NCBI RefSeq assembly: GCF_004168205.1
Contig: NZ_RCYB01000116.1
Span: 1 to 5,513 of the forward strand
Direction of reading: 5' to 3'
DNA: 5,513 nucleotides
DNA from: Catenibacterium sp. co_0103
GTDB taxonomy: Bacteria; Bacillota_I; Bacilli_A; Erysipelotrichales; Coprobacillaceae
Shown here: positions 1-5,214 of the stretch, one piece after another
Layout: each line of letters begins with the position of its first letter
Numbering within the stretch: the stretch's first letter is position 1
Translations under genes and position numbers: made by a program
Notes under the pieces: generated by a model
What the model was told of the DNA's origin: nothing
What the model saw: the letters and a program-made list of their open reading frames with translations, nothing else
Databases searched by the model: none

Positions 1-32
1 TGGTGGATTTGAGTTTGGTTATATATTTGTGT

Positions 33-51
33 CCGCGCAACGAAGGCGCGG
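33..51. repeat. GC-rich inverted repeat
   Basis: CCGCGC and GCGCGG form a perfect 6-bp stem around a 7-nt loop (AACGAAG). All-GC arms are out of character with the AT-rich surroundings. No T-run follows, so it is not a standard terminator. It lies where the hydrolase reading frame stops resembling the family, so it may mark a deletion or insertion scar. Confidence 0.5.
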
Positions 52-148
52 GGAAATGGAGGAAATCATGAAAGATAGAGTACATATCTATGATAATCCT
101 GTAGGTGTATTGACTAATAATCCACCTTTTGATAAACAGATGTTTAAT

Positions 149-156
149 TTAAATAA
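149..156. repeat. Target site duplication, left copy
   Basis: TTAAATAA occurs directly before the element and again at 1384-1391 directly after it. Eight bp is the usual target duplication length for the IS1595 family. In the uninterrupted gene these bases encode Leu-Asn plus the first two bases of a second Asn codon. Confidence 0.92.
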
Positions 157-157
157 A

Positions 158-181
158 GCTCCTCTTTTGCAAATGGGTGGT
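158..181 (+). repeat. IS1595 left terminal inverted repeat
   Basis: 24 bp beginning GCTCCTCTTTTGC, the exact reverse complement of 1359-1382. It is the expected transposase binding and cleavage site. Read from the hydrolase frame it adds the residues KAPLLQMGGK before the TAG at 185-187. Confidence 0.93.
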
Positions 182-204
182 AAGTAGCAATTTGTTACAG
201 GCAC

Positions 205-213
205 TGATATAAT
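205..213 (+). promoter_or_regulatory. Candidate transposase promoter (extended -10)
   Basis: TGATATAAT matches an extended -10 element (TGnTATAAT) just inside the left end; no good -35 hexamer is visible at the usual distance. Transcription would begin near 219-221, at or just past the first ATG (218), which argues that translation starts further in. Confidence 0.45.
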
Positions 214-217
214 TAGA

Positions 218-1348
218 ATGCTTGTAGAAAGGCAAGCTCTTGAAGAGCTTCATGAGGTGAATAACCATCAAGAGGAACTTGGCGGTTCTGGTTATTCATC
301 TCGTGAAACTCCGAACCGCCAAACACAAATGAATAAAAAAGAACGTAGAAAATATCCATCTTTACGCTCGTTTACTCGGTCTGAAAATCTAGAGAAATCT
401 GAAGGACAATTGCTTGTTGAAAATACTGTTCAAGAATGGTACAACGCTAAACATGCAACATCATCTGTTTCAGAAATAGAATTTATAAATTCTTTAGACA
501 TAAAACAATGTCCTTTCTGTGGATTTCATGATTTTACAAGGTATGGGCATAAGAAAGACGGAACACAAAGATATATTTGTAAAGGATGTGGTAAACGTTT
601 TACAGCGTTGACAAATACAATCTTTGATTCAAAAAAGATTCCTATTTCAGAATGAATTGAGTATTTACTGCATTTTTTTGAATTTCATTCTATAAATTCA
701 ACAGCCTACGATAATAGAAATTCACCAACTACAGGTAAATATTGGATGATCAAAACATTTGAAGTCTTAAAAGGAATACAAGACAATGTTGTACTAGATG
801 GTACAGTGTATTTAGATGAAACCTATTTTACAAAAGTAAAAAGTAAACTAACGACAAAAAATGGAAAGAAACTAAGAGAAATTGCTAGAAATAAAATAGG
901 TGTTGGTGTTGCCTGTAACGAGACAAAATCAATTTTTATAATTACAGGAACATCAAAACCCTCAAGAAAATCATCAAAAGAAACATATAGTAAGCATATT
1001 GCAAGAAGCTCTATATTAGTGCATGATGATGAGCATTCTCACAGTATATTGATTGAAGAATTAGAACTGGAAAGCGAAGTATACTCAACAAGAGAAACAA
1101 AAGGTCTATCAGATAAAGACAACCCTTTATATCCAGTTAATAATCTTCATTTATTATTGAAACAATTCATAAGAAATCACGGAGCTTACGACAGAGAACA
1201 CCTCCAAGACTGGCTGAATCTATTTTGGTTCATTATGAATGACCCAAAAGATAAGTATGATAAGGTATTGAAATTTATAGAAATGGCAGTTTTGTCGCCA
1301 AAAAGAGTGCGATATCGAGATGCAATGAGCTCTAAACATAGTAGATAA
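218..1348 (+). pseudogene. IS1595-family transposase, interrupted by an in-frame TGA
   Basis: Transposase for the surrounding element. Read through, it is 376 codons in one frame. Numbering from the ATG at 218, a zinc ribbon lies at residues 98-124 (CPFC ... CKGCGKRF). The TGA at 653-655 is codon 146, in the context PISE-stop-IEYLLHFFEFHSIN, where family members have Trp (ISxWIxxLL). The DDE-type domain follows: first Asp in YLDETYF (residue 200), second in LVHDDEHSH (270/271), then NNLHLLLKQF (Asn about 309, Lys 315), fitting the DDNK variant of this family. TGG to TGA is a single base change. The C-terminal half has an ATG at 746 but no clear ribosome site. The true start is unsure: 218 overlaps the predicted transcription start, and GTG 257 or ATG 329 are alternatives. 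Probably inactive; occasional readthrough cannot be excluded. Confidence 0.88.
279..322 (+). repeat. Hairpin in the 5' part of the transposase transcript
   Basis: TTGGCGGTTC (279-288) and GAACCGCCAA (313-322) are a perfect 10-bp inverted repeat with a 24-nt loop, GC-rich for this region. It ends 6 nt before an in-frame ATG at 329. Structures near the start of IS transcripts commonly limit transposase translation; that role here is inferred. Confidence 0.6.
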
Positions 1349-1358
1349 GCGAATAATC

Positions 1359-1382
1359 ACCACCCATTTGCAAAAGAGGAGC
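1359..1382 (-). repeat. IS1595 right terminal inverted repeat
   Basis: Exact 24-bp reverse complement of 158-181, ending AAAAGAGGAGC on the plus strand. The purine-rich end resembles a Shine-Dalgarno site about 15 nt before the ATG at 1396 of the downstream hydrolase fragment. Confidence 0.93.
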
Positions 1383-1383
1383 A

Positions 1384-1391
1384 TTAAATAA
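1384..1391. repeat. Target site duplication, right copy
   Basis: TTAAATAA, identical to 149-156. The next base, T1392, completes the Asn codon (AAT) of the ancestral hydrolase. Confidence 0.92.
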
Positions 1392-1818
1392 TTATATGTA
1401 TCTCTCTACTAAACAGCCTGAGAATACATTCTCAAAAGATGTAAACTTATCTACTTATAGTAGAGGTATGGGTGCTTTAGGGTTACCTGGTGATTTATCA
1501 TCAGCATCTCGTTTTGTACGTGTTGCCTTCACTAATATGAATGTAACTAAAGGATTAAATGAACAAGAAAATGTCAGTCAGTTCTTCCATATTCTTGGTT
1601 CAGTAGAACAACAAAAAGGACTATGTGAAGTAGCCGAAGGTAAATATGAATATACTATTTACACTTCTTGTTGTAATTTAAATAAGGGTATTTACTATTA
1701 TTCAACTTATCATGGTCATACAATTAAAGCTGTGGATATGCATAAAACAAATCTAGATAATAAAGATTTGACATGTTACCCAATGATTGATGAAGAAGTA
1801 TTCTTTGAACAGAATTAA
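1392..1818 (+). pseudogene. bsh: Bile salt (choloylglycine) hydrolase, part downstream of the insertion
   Basis: C-terminal part of the same hydrolase. It reads NYMYLSTKQPENTFS, then YSRGMGALGLPGDLSSASRF, SQFFHILGSVEQQKGLCEV and YTIYTSCCNLNKGIYYYSTY, ending in TAA at 1816-1818. These blocks are diagnostic for gut Firmicutes bile salt hydrolases, and the Arg of the SRFVR segment corresponds to an active-site residue. From the ATG at 1396, 140 codons are open, and the insertion sequence end offers a weak ribosome site about 15 nt upstream, so a fragment could be made. Without the N-terminal catalytic Cys it could not be an active enzyme. No frameshift or stop is seen in this part, which agrees with recent inactivation. 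A strong terminator follows. Confidence 0.92.
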
Positions 1819-1822
1819 AAAC

Positions 1823-1856
1823 AGACACTAGGAAATGCATTCCTAGTGTCTTTTAA
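1823..1856 (+). terminator. Bidirectional intrinsic terminator between the hydrolase and the regulator
   Basis: AGACACTAGGAA (1823-1834) pairs perfectly with TTCCTAGTGTCT (1840-1851) around a 5-nt loop, followed by a T-run. The A-run just upstream (1817-1821) gives a T-run on the minus strand, so it can also end the convergent regulator gene whose stop is at 1869-1871. Confidence 0.92.
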
Positions 1857-1868
1857 TATATTATGATA

Positions 1869-2580
1869 TTATTTTATCACTTCATCCGTTAATTTTTCTA
1901 GTGTATAAAGCATTGGCACTCCAGATTCAACCTGTCCAACCTTCATAATTCCATTAGAAGCATAAATAGTCAAATCACATAATTGACTAAATTTACCTAC
2001 ATGCGCTAATGAAATCATAATAATAGTATAATTTTTACTCTTATATCTATTGATTTGATCAAATCTCACTTTCTGATAAAAATCATTGTAAATGATCAAA
2101 ATAACGGAATGAGTTCCTTCTGGTACTTCTAATATGGGATAGTTGACATCATCGATGCCATAACAATAAACCCCTGCTCGACAAAATCGTCGGGCGGTAT
2201 ATTTCGCAATATCCCTACATACACCTAAACCAAGCATTTGAAATGAATCAGCACCTTTAATCAGATCAGCTGCTTTTTTAAGTTTGTCTAAATAATCATT
2301 AGATTTTATATGCTCCACAAAACCTTCAATATCGTTTATTTCATAATTATCTTCCTGATCCTGCTGTTCATAAAATTCTTTAATCTTATACTTCAATTCT
2401 GAAAAACCAGAATATCCCATTTTCTTACAAAAACGCATAACAGTAGCTGTTGAAACATGTACCTCATCCGCTAACTCACGAACACTTAGATTTAATATAT
2501 GCTTTAGGTTTTTCACTACATAATTATACACACATTTCTGCTTCATTCAAATTTTCAACTTGACTATACGCGAATCTCAT
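1869..2580 (-). pseudogene. MurR/RpiR-family transcriptional regulator, frameshifted near its start
   Basis: DNA-binding regulator with an N-terminal HTH_6 domain and a C-terminal SIS (sugar-phosphate-binding) domain. The longest clean ORF begins at 2546 (225 residues) and contains SVRELADEVHVSTATVMRFC (residues 21-40), the recognition-helix region. That start has no ribosome site. A better start is ATG 2580, with GGAG about 10 nt upstream; it reads MRFAYSQVENLNEAEMCV and then stops at TAA 2526-2524. This peptide is what RpiR proteins of Firmicutes begin with, and continues as YNYVVKNL in the other frame. A 2-nt loss (or 1-nt gain) in a GTGTATA-type tract around 2524-2532 explains the break. 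The SIS domain is divergent: GLGVC (106-110) and IIYNDFY (151-157) replace the usual G-x-G-x-S and SxSG motifs, so its ligand is unclear. It is convergent with the hydrolase gene. Confidence 0.82.
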
Positions 2581-2590
2581 TATATTTACT

Positions 2591-2600
2591 CTCCTTCCTC
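2591..2600 (-). promoter_or_regulatory. Ribosome binding site that supports the upstream start of the regulator
   Basis: On the minus strand GAGGAAGGAG lies 10 nt before the ATG at 2580. No comparable site precedes the ATG at 2546. This is the main local evidence that translation was meant to begin at 2580 and that the gene is frameshifted. Confidence 0.75.
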
Positions 2601-2631
2601 TTATTTCTTTACCTTAGATTATTTTAAACCA

Positions 2632-2654
2632 TTTTCATTTACATTTCATGAAAA
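2632..2654. promoter_or_regulatory. Candidate operator upstream of the regulator gene
   Basis: TTTTCAT (2632-2638) and ATGAAAA (2648-2654) are inverted arms with a 9-nt spacer; the right half overlaps the palindrome TTTCATGAAA (2644-2653). It lies just upstream of a possible minus-strand -10 (TAAAAT, 2626-2621), a position suiting autoregulation by a dimeric RpiR protein. The AT-rich context makes chance symmetry possible. Confidence 0.3.
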
Positions 2655-2666
2655 CTAGTGATTTTT

Positions 2667-2730
2667 TTAGAAAAGAAAAAAAGAAAATTAAGTTATTATA
2701 CAAACACCAATGTATTTGTTTCTTTTCTAA
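2667..2730. repeat. 12-bp inverted repeat in the intergenic region
   Basis: TTAGAAAAGAAA (2667-2678) and TTTCTTTTCTAA (2719-2730) are perfect inverted copies about 40 nt apart, flanked by T- and A-runs. The enclosed stretch holds a minus-strand TATAAT (2700-2695), a possible regulator -10. The purine/pyrimidine bias of the arms makes a chance match easier than for mixed sequence. No gene lies inside. Confidence 0.4.
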
Positions 2731-2760
2731 TAAAAAACTGATTATAGTTAATCAGCTTTT
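2731..2760 (-). terminator. Intrinsic terminator, minus strand
   Basis: On the minus strand CTGATTA and TAATCAG form a 7-bp stem with a 4-nt loop, followed by TTTTTTATT. It ends transcription coming from the right, although no intact minus-strand gene ends here, only the decayed fragment at 2748-2973. The plus-strand side has CTTTTA after the stem, so weak action both ways is possible. Confidence 0.8.
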
Positions 2761-2973
2761 ATTACGAGTTCACTCATAATTCCATTGAGTTCTATTTGAT
2801 CGTCTGAGTCTTCATCCATGTCTCCTTAATAGATAATCTTTGTATTAATGCCCTTAGACATTGCATAGTGATTGTACATGAGAAAGAAGTGTGTCAATTG
2901 AAAGTGTTTGAATAATATCAATATCTTTTATTCCTGTATCTATTTTTCCTTTAATGACTGTTTGTCTTATCTT
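2748..2973 (-). pseudogene. Probable decayed coding fragment, unidentified
   Basis: Three short minus-strand open stretches follow one another in shifted frames and run into a terminator. The first (2973-2854) reads KIRQTVIKGKIDTGIKDIDI and onward to SHVQSLCNV. The second (2861-2826) reads MSKGINTKIIY. The third (2819-2748) begins MDEDSDDQIELNG and ends IMSELVIKAD, its stop inside the terminator stem. None has a usable start with a well-spaced ribosome site: AAGGAG sits only 2 nt before the ATG at 2819. Their composition and order look like one gene broken by frameshifts. The last stretch faintly recalls the helix before the N-box of GHKL ATPases (LxxIxSELxxNA), but I do not claim this. Chance openness in AT-rich DNA is a real alternative. 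Confidence 0.33.
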
Positions 2974-3083
2974 CTAATTCATAGTTTAGTTATCTCACAA
3001 TTATTTTACAAGAAAGTGTGTACAGCGTGTCATACCTATTTAGTTTTCAATACACTCATCACCACAAATTGCGTATTAGATGC

Positions 3084-3111
3084 AAATAAAAAACAGGCCT
3101 AAACCTGTTTT
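3084..3111 (-). terminator. Intrinsic terminator of the symporter gene
   Basis: On the minus strand AAAACAGG (3111-3104) pairs with CCTGTTTT (3097-3090) around a 6-nt loop, continuing into a T-rich run. The TAA stop of the transporter (3112-3110) overlaps the base of the stem. Confidence 0.85.
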
Positions 3112-4480
3112 ACATCTTAATAATTCCAAATGCATTCGCAACAGAGCTTAACAAGATAATAGCTGCAAAGATTGGGCAAATATATTTAATCATGAAATTG
3201 AAGATTTTCTCACGTTTAAATGGATTGTTGTGAGATTTAACTTCCTTAGCAATCTGATCTACACCAATAACTTTGGATACTAATAAACATACACATGTTG
3301 CAGAAATTGGCATCATCACTGAATTAGTTAAGAAATCAAAGAAGTCTAAGAACTGCATGCCAATAATCTGAATAGATGCAAGTGGTCCATATCCAAGTGA
3401 TGATAATGATCCTAATACAAGCATGATGAATCCAAGAATAATAACTGATTTATGTCTACTCCATCCAAGTTCATCCTGGAATGTAGAAACAGCGCATTCT
3501 GTCAGGGCAATTGAACTAGTAAGTGCTGCAAATAATACTAATATGAAGAATAGGATACCAATAAGTGTTCCTAGTCCCATACTATCAAATACTTTAGGAA
3601 TAGTAATAAACATTAAAGATGGTCCTGCATTCAAATTTTCCATATTTCCATTAGAGAAGGCAAATACAGCTGGAATAATCATTAATCCAGCCATAATCGC
3701 AATAGCTGTATCAAATACTTCTACGTTTTCTGTAGAATTTTCAATAGAGACTTCTTTTTCTGTATATGAACCAAATGTAATTAAGATCCCCATTGCGATA
3801 GATAAAGAATAGAACATCTGTCCCATTGCAGTAACTACTGTCATCCATGAGAAGTTCTTAAAGTTAGGTACAAGGAAGTACTTTACACCTTCAAGTGCAC
3901 CTGGACGAGTAACTGAATAAACAGTAATAACACATGATAATACAACTAGAATTGGCATCATGATCTTAGAGACACGTTCAATACCGTTTTTAACACCTGC
4001 AAATACAATAAATAAAGTTAATAATGCAAAGGCAATAAAGCACAATTCTGTTGAAACACCATTAGAAATAAATGTAGAGAAATAACCATCAGATGATAAA
4101 GCATGACCGTTCCCCTTAACATATTCAACAAGGTATTTAATGACCCATCCACCAATAACAGAGTAGTAAGGTACGATTAATATAGGGATAATCGCATTGA
4201 TCCATCCACCAAACTTATGCGAGATAGAGTTTCCAAATTTTCTAAAAGCGCCTACCGGACTCTTTCTAGTCATTCTTCCAATTGTGGTTTCTGCAATAAT
4301 CATTGTATAACCAAATGTGAGCGCAAGAATAATATAGATTAATAAGAAGATTCCTCCTCCATATTTAGCTGCAAGATATGGGAAACGCCAAATATTTCCT
4401 AAGCCTACAGAGGCTCCTGCAGCAGAGAGGACTAATCCTAGTTTTCCTGAGAAAGTACTTCTCTTTTCATTGTTTTTCAT
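3110..4480 (-). CDS. Sodium:neurotransmitter symporter (NSS/SNF) family amino acid transporter
   Basis: A 456-residue polytopic membrane protein of the LeuT/MhsT/Tyt1 family, which couples amino acid uptake to sodium entry. TM1 contains the unwound Na+/substrate segment GLGNIWRFPY (residues 26-35) followed by the family's GGG (41-43). AETTIGR (63-69) closes TM2. TM6 carries FYSLSIAMGILITFGSY (223-239), and TM8 has the sodium-site stretch TSSIA (321-325). Length and C-terminal end fit the bacterial 11-helix type (MhsT, Tyt1), whose known substrates are mainly hydrophobic and aromatic amino acids; the substrate here cannot be read from sequence. The start at 4480 is supported by GAGGG about 6 nt upstream. 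A likely promoter lies at 4522-4530 and a terminator overlaps the stop, so it appears to be a single-gene transcript. The gene is intact, unlike most of its neighbours. Confidence 0.95.
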   Translation of the reverse strand: MKNNEKRSTFSGKLGLVLSAAGASVGLGNIWRFPYLAAKYGGGIFLLIYIILALTFGYTMIIAETTIGRMTRKSPVGAFRKFGNSISHKFGGWINAIIPILIVPYYSVIGGWVIKYLVEYVKGNGHALSSDGYFSTFISNGVSTELCFIAFALLTLFIVFAGVKNGIERVSKIMMPILVVLSCVITVYSVTRPGALEGVKYFLVPNFKNFSWMTVVTAMGQMFYSLSIAMGILITFGSYTEKEVSIENSTENVEVFDTAIAIMAGLMIIPAVFAFSNGNMENLNAGPSLMFITIPKVFDSMGLGTLIGILFFILVLFAALTSSIALTECAVSTFQDELGWSRHKSVIILGFIMLVLGSLSSLGYGPLASIQIIGMQFLDFFDFLTNSVMMPISATCVCLLVSKVIGVDQIAKEVKSHNNPFKREKIFNFMIKYICPIFAAIILLSSVANAFGIIKM

Positions 4481-4521
4481 AAAATCCCTCTTCCTTTTGT
4501 CTTATTTTTAGAACAATCAAC

Positions 4522-4530
4522 ATTATATCA
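4522..4530 (-). promoter_or_regulatory. Promoter (extended -10) of the symporter gene
   Basis: On the minus strand TGATATAAT, an extended -10 (TGnTATAAT), lies about 40 nt before the start codon at 4480. The -35 region is only T-rich, which an extended -10 can tolerate. Confidence 0.6.
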
Positions 4531-4565
4531 CACTAAAAAAATAAAGGAATAAAAAAATAAAGAAC

Positions 4566-4595
4566 TTAAAAATAGAACCTCATAATTGAGATTCT
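4566..4595 (-). terminator. Intrinsic terminator after the surface-protein remnant
   Basis: On the minus strand AGAATCTCA (4595-4587) pairs with TGAGGTTCT (4582-4574), with one T-G wobble and a 4-nt loop, followed by ATTTTTAAG. It lies 9 nt past the stop of the sortase-signal fragment and insulates the symporter promoter downstream. Confidence 0.82.
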
Positions 4596-4603
4596 GTCTT
4601 ATA

Positions 4604-4795
4604 TTAACTCTTTTTCATTCTTCTTAAGAGATAAATTCCATATAATAAGAAAAATATTGCAAATACAGCTAACTGTGTATTATCTCCTGTTTTAGCAGGT
4701 GTTTTATCTTTTTCTTTTTTTGCTACTTGTTTTTTATTTAGTACAACTTCTGTTTTCAGAGATAGATGAAATAGACAGTTTCTAGAGGCTGATAA
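4604..4795 (-). pseudogene. C-terminal remnant of a sortase-anchored cell wall protein
   Basis: An open stretch of 63 codons on the minus strand with no start codon, ending at TAA 4606-4604. It encodes a lysine-rich linker (KKQVAKKEKDK), a sortase sorting signal of the LPXTG type (TPAKTGDN), a hydrophobic segment (LAVFAIFFLLYGIYLL) and a basic tail (RRMKKS). That order is the cell-wall anchoring region of Gram-positive surface proteins. The rest of the protein is absent: upstream of 4795 the frame meets TAA (4798-4796), and only 21 nt further is the terminator of another gene. Neighbouring frames near 4745-4790 (for example NYQPLETVYFIYL) could hold a little more of the same gene after a frameshift. 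A terminator of its own follows. No product is expected. Confidence 0.8.
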
Positions 4796-4806
4796 TTATC
4801 TTACTT

Positions 4807-4836
4807 TCAAAAATAAAAAGAGTACCGAAGTACTCT
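4807..4836 (-). terminator. Intrinsic terminator with UUCG tetraloop
   Basis: On the minus strand AGAGTAC (4836-4830), loop TTCG and GTACTCT (4825-4819) are followed by TTTTATTTTTG. A UUCG-loop hairpin is especially stable. The TAG stop of the preceding gene (4837-4835) overlaps the stem. Confidence 0.92.
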
Positions 4837-5080
4837 AATTATGATTCAATATGGATCTAATACACATGAATAGTGAAAATACAAAAATTACGATATATAG
4901 ACCAAAATATGGCATACGTACACCATAATCTAGATAATCAGATAAGGCAATAAGACCCCAGATAATTCCCATTATCAAGTATTGTGCTGCAACGTAACGA
5001 TAGTCATCTTTATGTTTAGTACGCTCTCTCATCACTACCGCAAAACCAATAACAGCAGCAAACATCAAAAATGTTAACAT
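4835..5080 (-). CDS. Small hypothetical membrane protein, 81 residues
   Basis: I do not recognise this protein. It has three predicted membrane segments (about residues 2-17, 30-47 and 58-76). The first two are separated by a charged stretch rich in Arg, Lys and Asp (MRERTKHKDDYR, 17-28), and an acidic turn with SDYLDYGVRMPYFG (47-60) lies before the third. The start at 5080 is supported by AAGAGGTG about 9 nt upstream, and a UUCG-loop terminator overlaps the stop, so expression as a defined unit is likely. It lies 123 nt downstream of, and codirectional with, another small membrane protein. The gap holds a long-loop hairpin but no obvious strong promoter, so co-transcription is possible. No catalytic motif is visible and no function can be given. 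Confidence 0.75.
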   Translation of the reverse strand: MLTFLMFAAVIGFAVVMRERTKHKDDYRYVAAQYLIMGIIWGLIALSDYLDYGVRMPYFGLYIVIFVFSLFMCIRSILNHN

Positions 5081-5177
5081 GTAAAATACACCTCTTTCTT
5101 ACTCACTACCATAACACAAATCGAGTCACTATTCTAGCTAAAAACTTTTTACTTAATAATACACTAAACAGCCCAAC

Positions 5178-5214
5178 TGCCTCTATATCGCAAAGGAAGT
5201 TAACTATAGAGGCA
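5178..5214 (-). repeat. Long-loop hairpin overlapping the stop of the 64-residue gene
   Basis: TGCCTCTATA (5178-5187) and TATAGAGGCA (5205-5214) are perfect 10-bp inverted arms with a 17-nt loop. The TAG stop of the upstream small gene (5206-5204) is inside. No T-run follows on the minus strand (GTTGGGCTG), so it is not a canonical terminator; it could be an mRNA stability element, a processing site or a partial terminator between the two small genes. Confidence 0.6.

Larger units (their letters stand above)
2..156 (+). pseudogene. bsh: Bile salt (choloylglycine) hydrolase, part upstream of the insertion
   Basis: This is the segment of a choloylglycine hydrolase (Ntn-hydrolase fold, deconjugates glycine- and taurine-conjugated bile salts in the cytoplasm) just before the insertion sequence. 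Codons from about 62 onward read EIMKDRV, then HIYDNPVGVLTNNPPF and DKQMFNLN. The TNNP block is a hallmark of the family and holds an active-site Asn. The frame is open from position 2 but then runs into the insertion sequence and stops at the TAG at 185-187. The N-terminus with the catalytic Cys is outside the window or lost. The residues encoded by 2-61 (GGFEFGY, then an Arg-rich stretch) do not match the 'LHW...VVE' sequence normally found just before this block, so the gene may also be rearranged upstream. Joined to 1392-1818 through one copy of the target duplication, the frame continues as FNLNNYMYLS, as in intact homologues. Confidence 0.88.
157..1383 (+). mobile_element. IS1595-family insertion sequence, 1227 bp
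   Basis: A complete insertion sequence bounded by 24-bp perfect terminal inverted repeats (158-181 and 1359-1382), with one unmatched A outside each, and an 8-bp target duplication TTAAATAA (149-156 and 1384-1391). It holds one transposase gene in the same orientation as the interrupted hydrolase, with a zinc-ribbon N-terminus and an ISXO2/IS1595-type DDE domain. Size, duplication length and transposase all fit the IS1595 family. The subgroup cannot be fixed by eye. The transposase has an in-frame TGA, so the copy is probably immobile unless another copy supplies the enzyme. Perfect ends, a perfect duplication and exact restoration of the target frame point to a fairly recent insertion. Confidence 0.93.

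Noticed and set aside
653..655. UGA read as Trp (Mollicutes-like code)
   Set aside because: All five Trp codons in the intact symporter are TGG and no other in-frame TGA is seen inside genes, so the standard bacterial code fits better; the TGA is a mutation.
746..1348. Separate second transposase ORF made by programmed frameshifting
   Set aside because: It is in the same frame as 218-655 and separated by a single TGA, so no frameshift is involved.
1396..1818. Independent 140-residue protein
   Set aside because: It is plainly the C-terminal part of the interrupted hydrolase and continues the upstream frame once the insertion is removed.
2908..3102. 64-codon plus-strand open frame (MNNINIFYS...)
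   Set aside because: No ribosome site, composition typical of AT-rich non-coding DNA, and its end runs into the symporter terminator.
3423..3812. 129-codon plus-strand open frame
   Set aside because: It lies antisense within the clearly coding symporter gene and has no ribosome site or recognisable protein; a shadow of the transporter.
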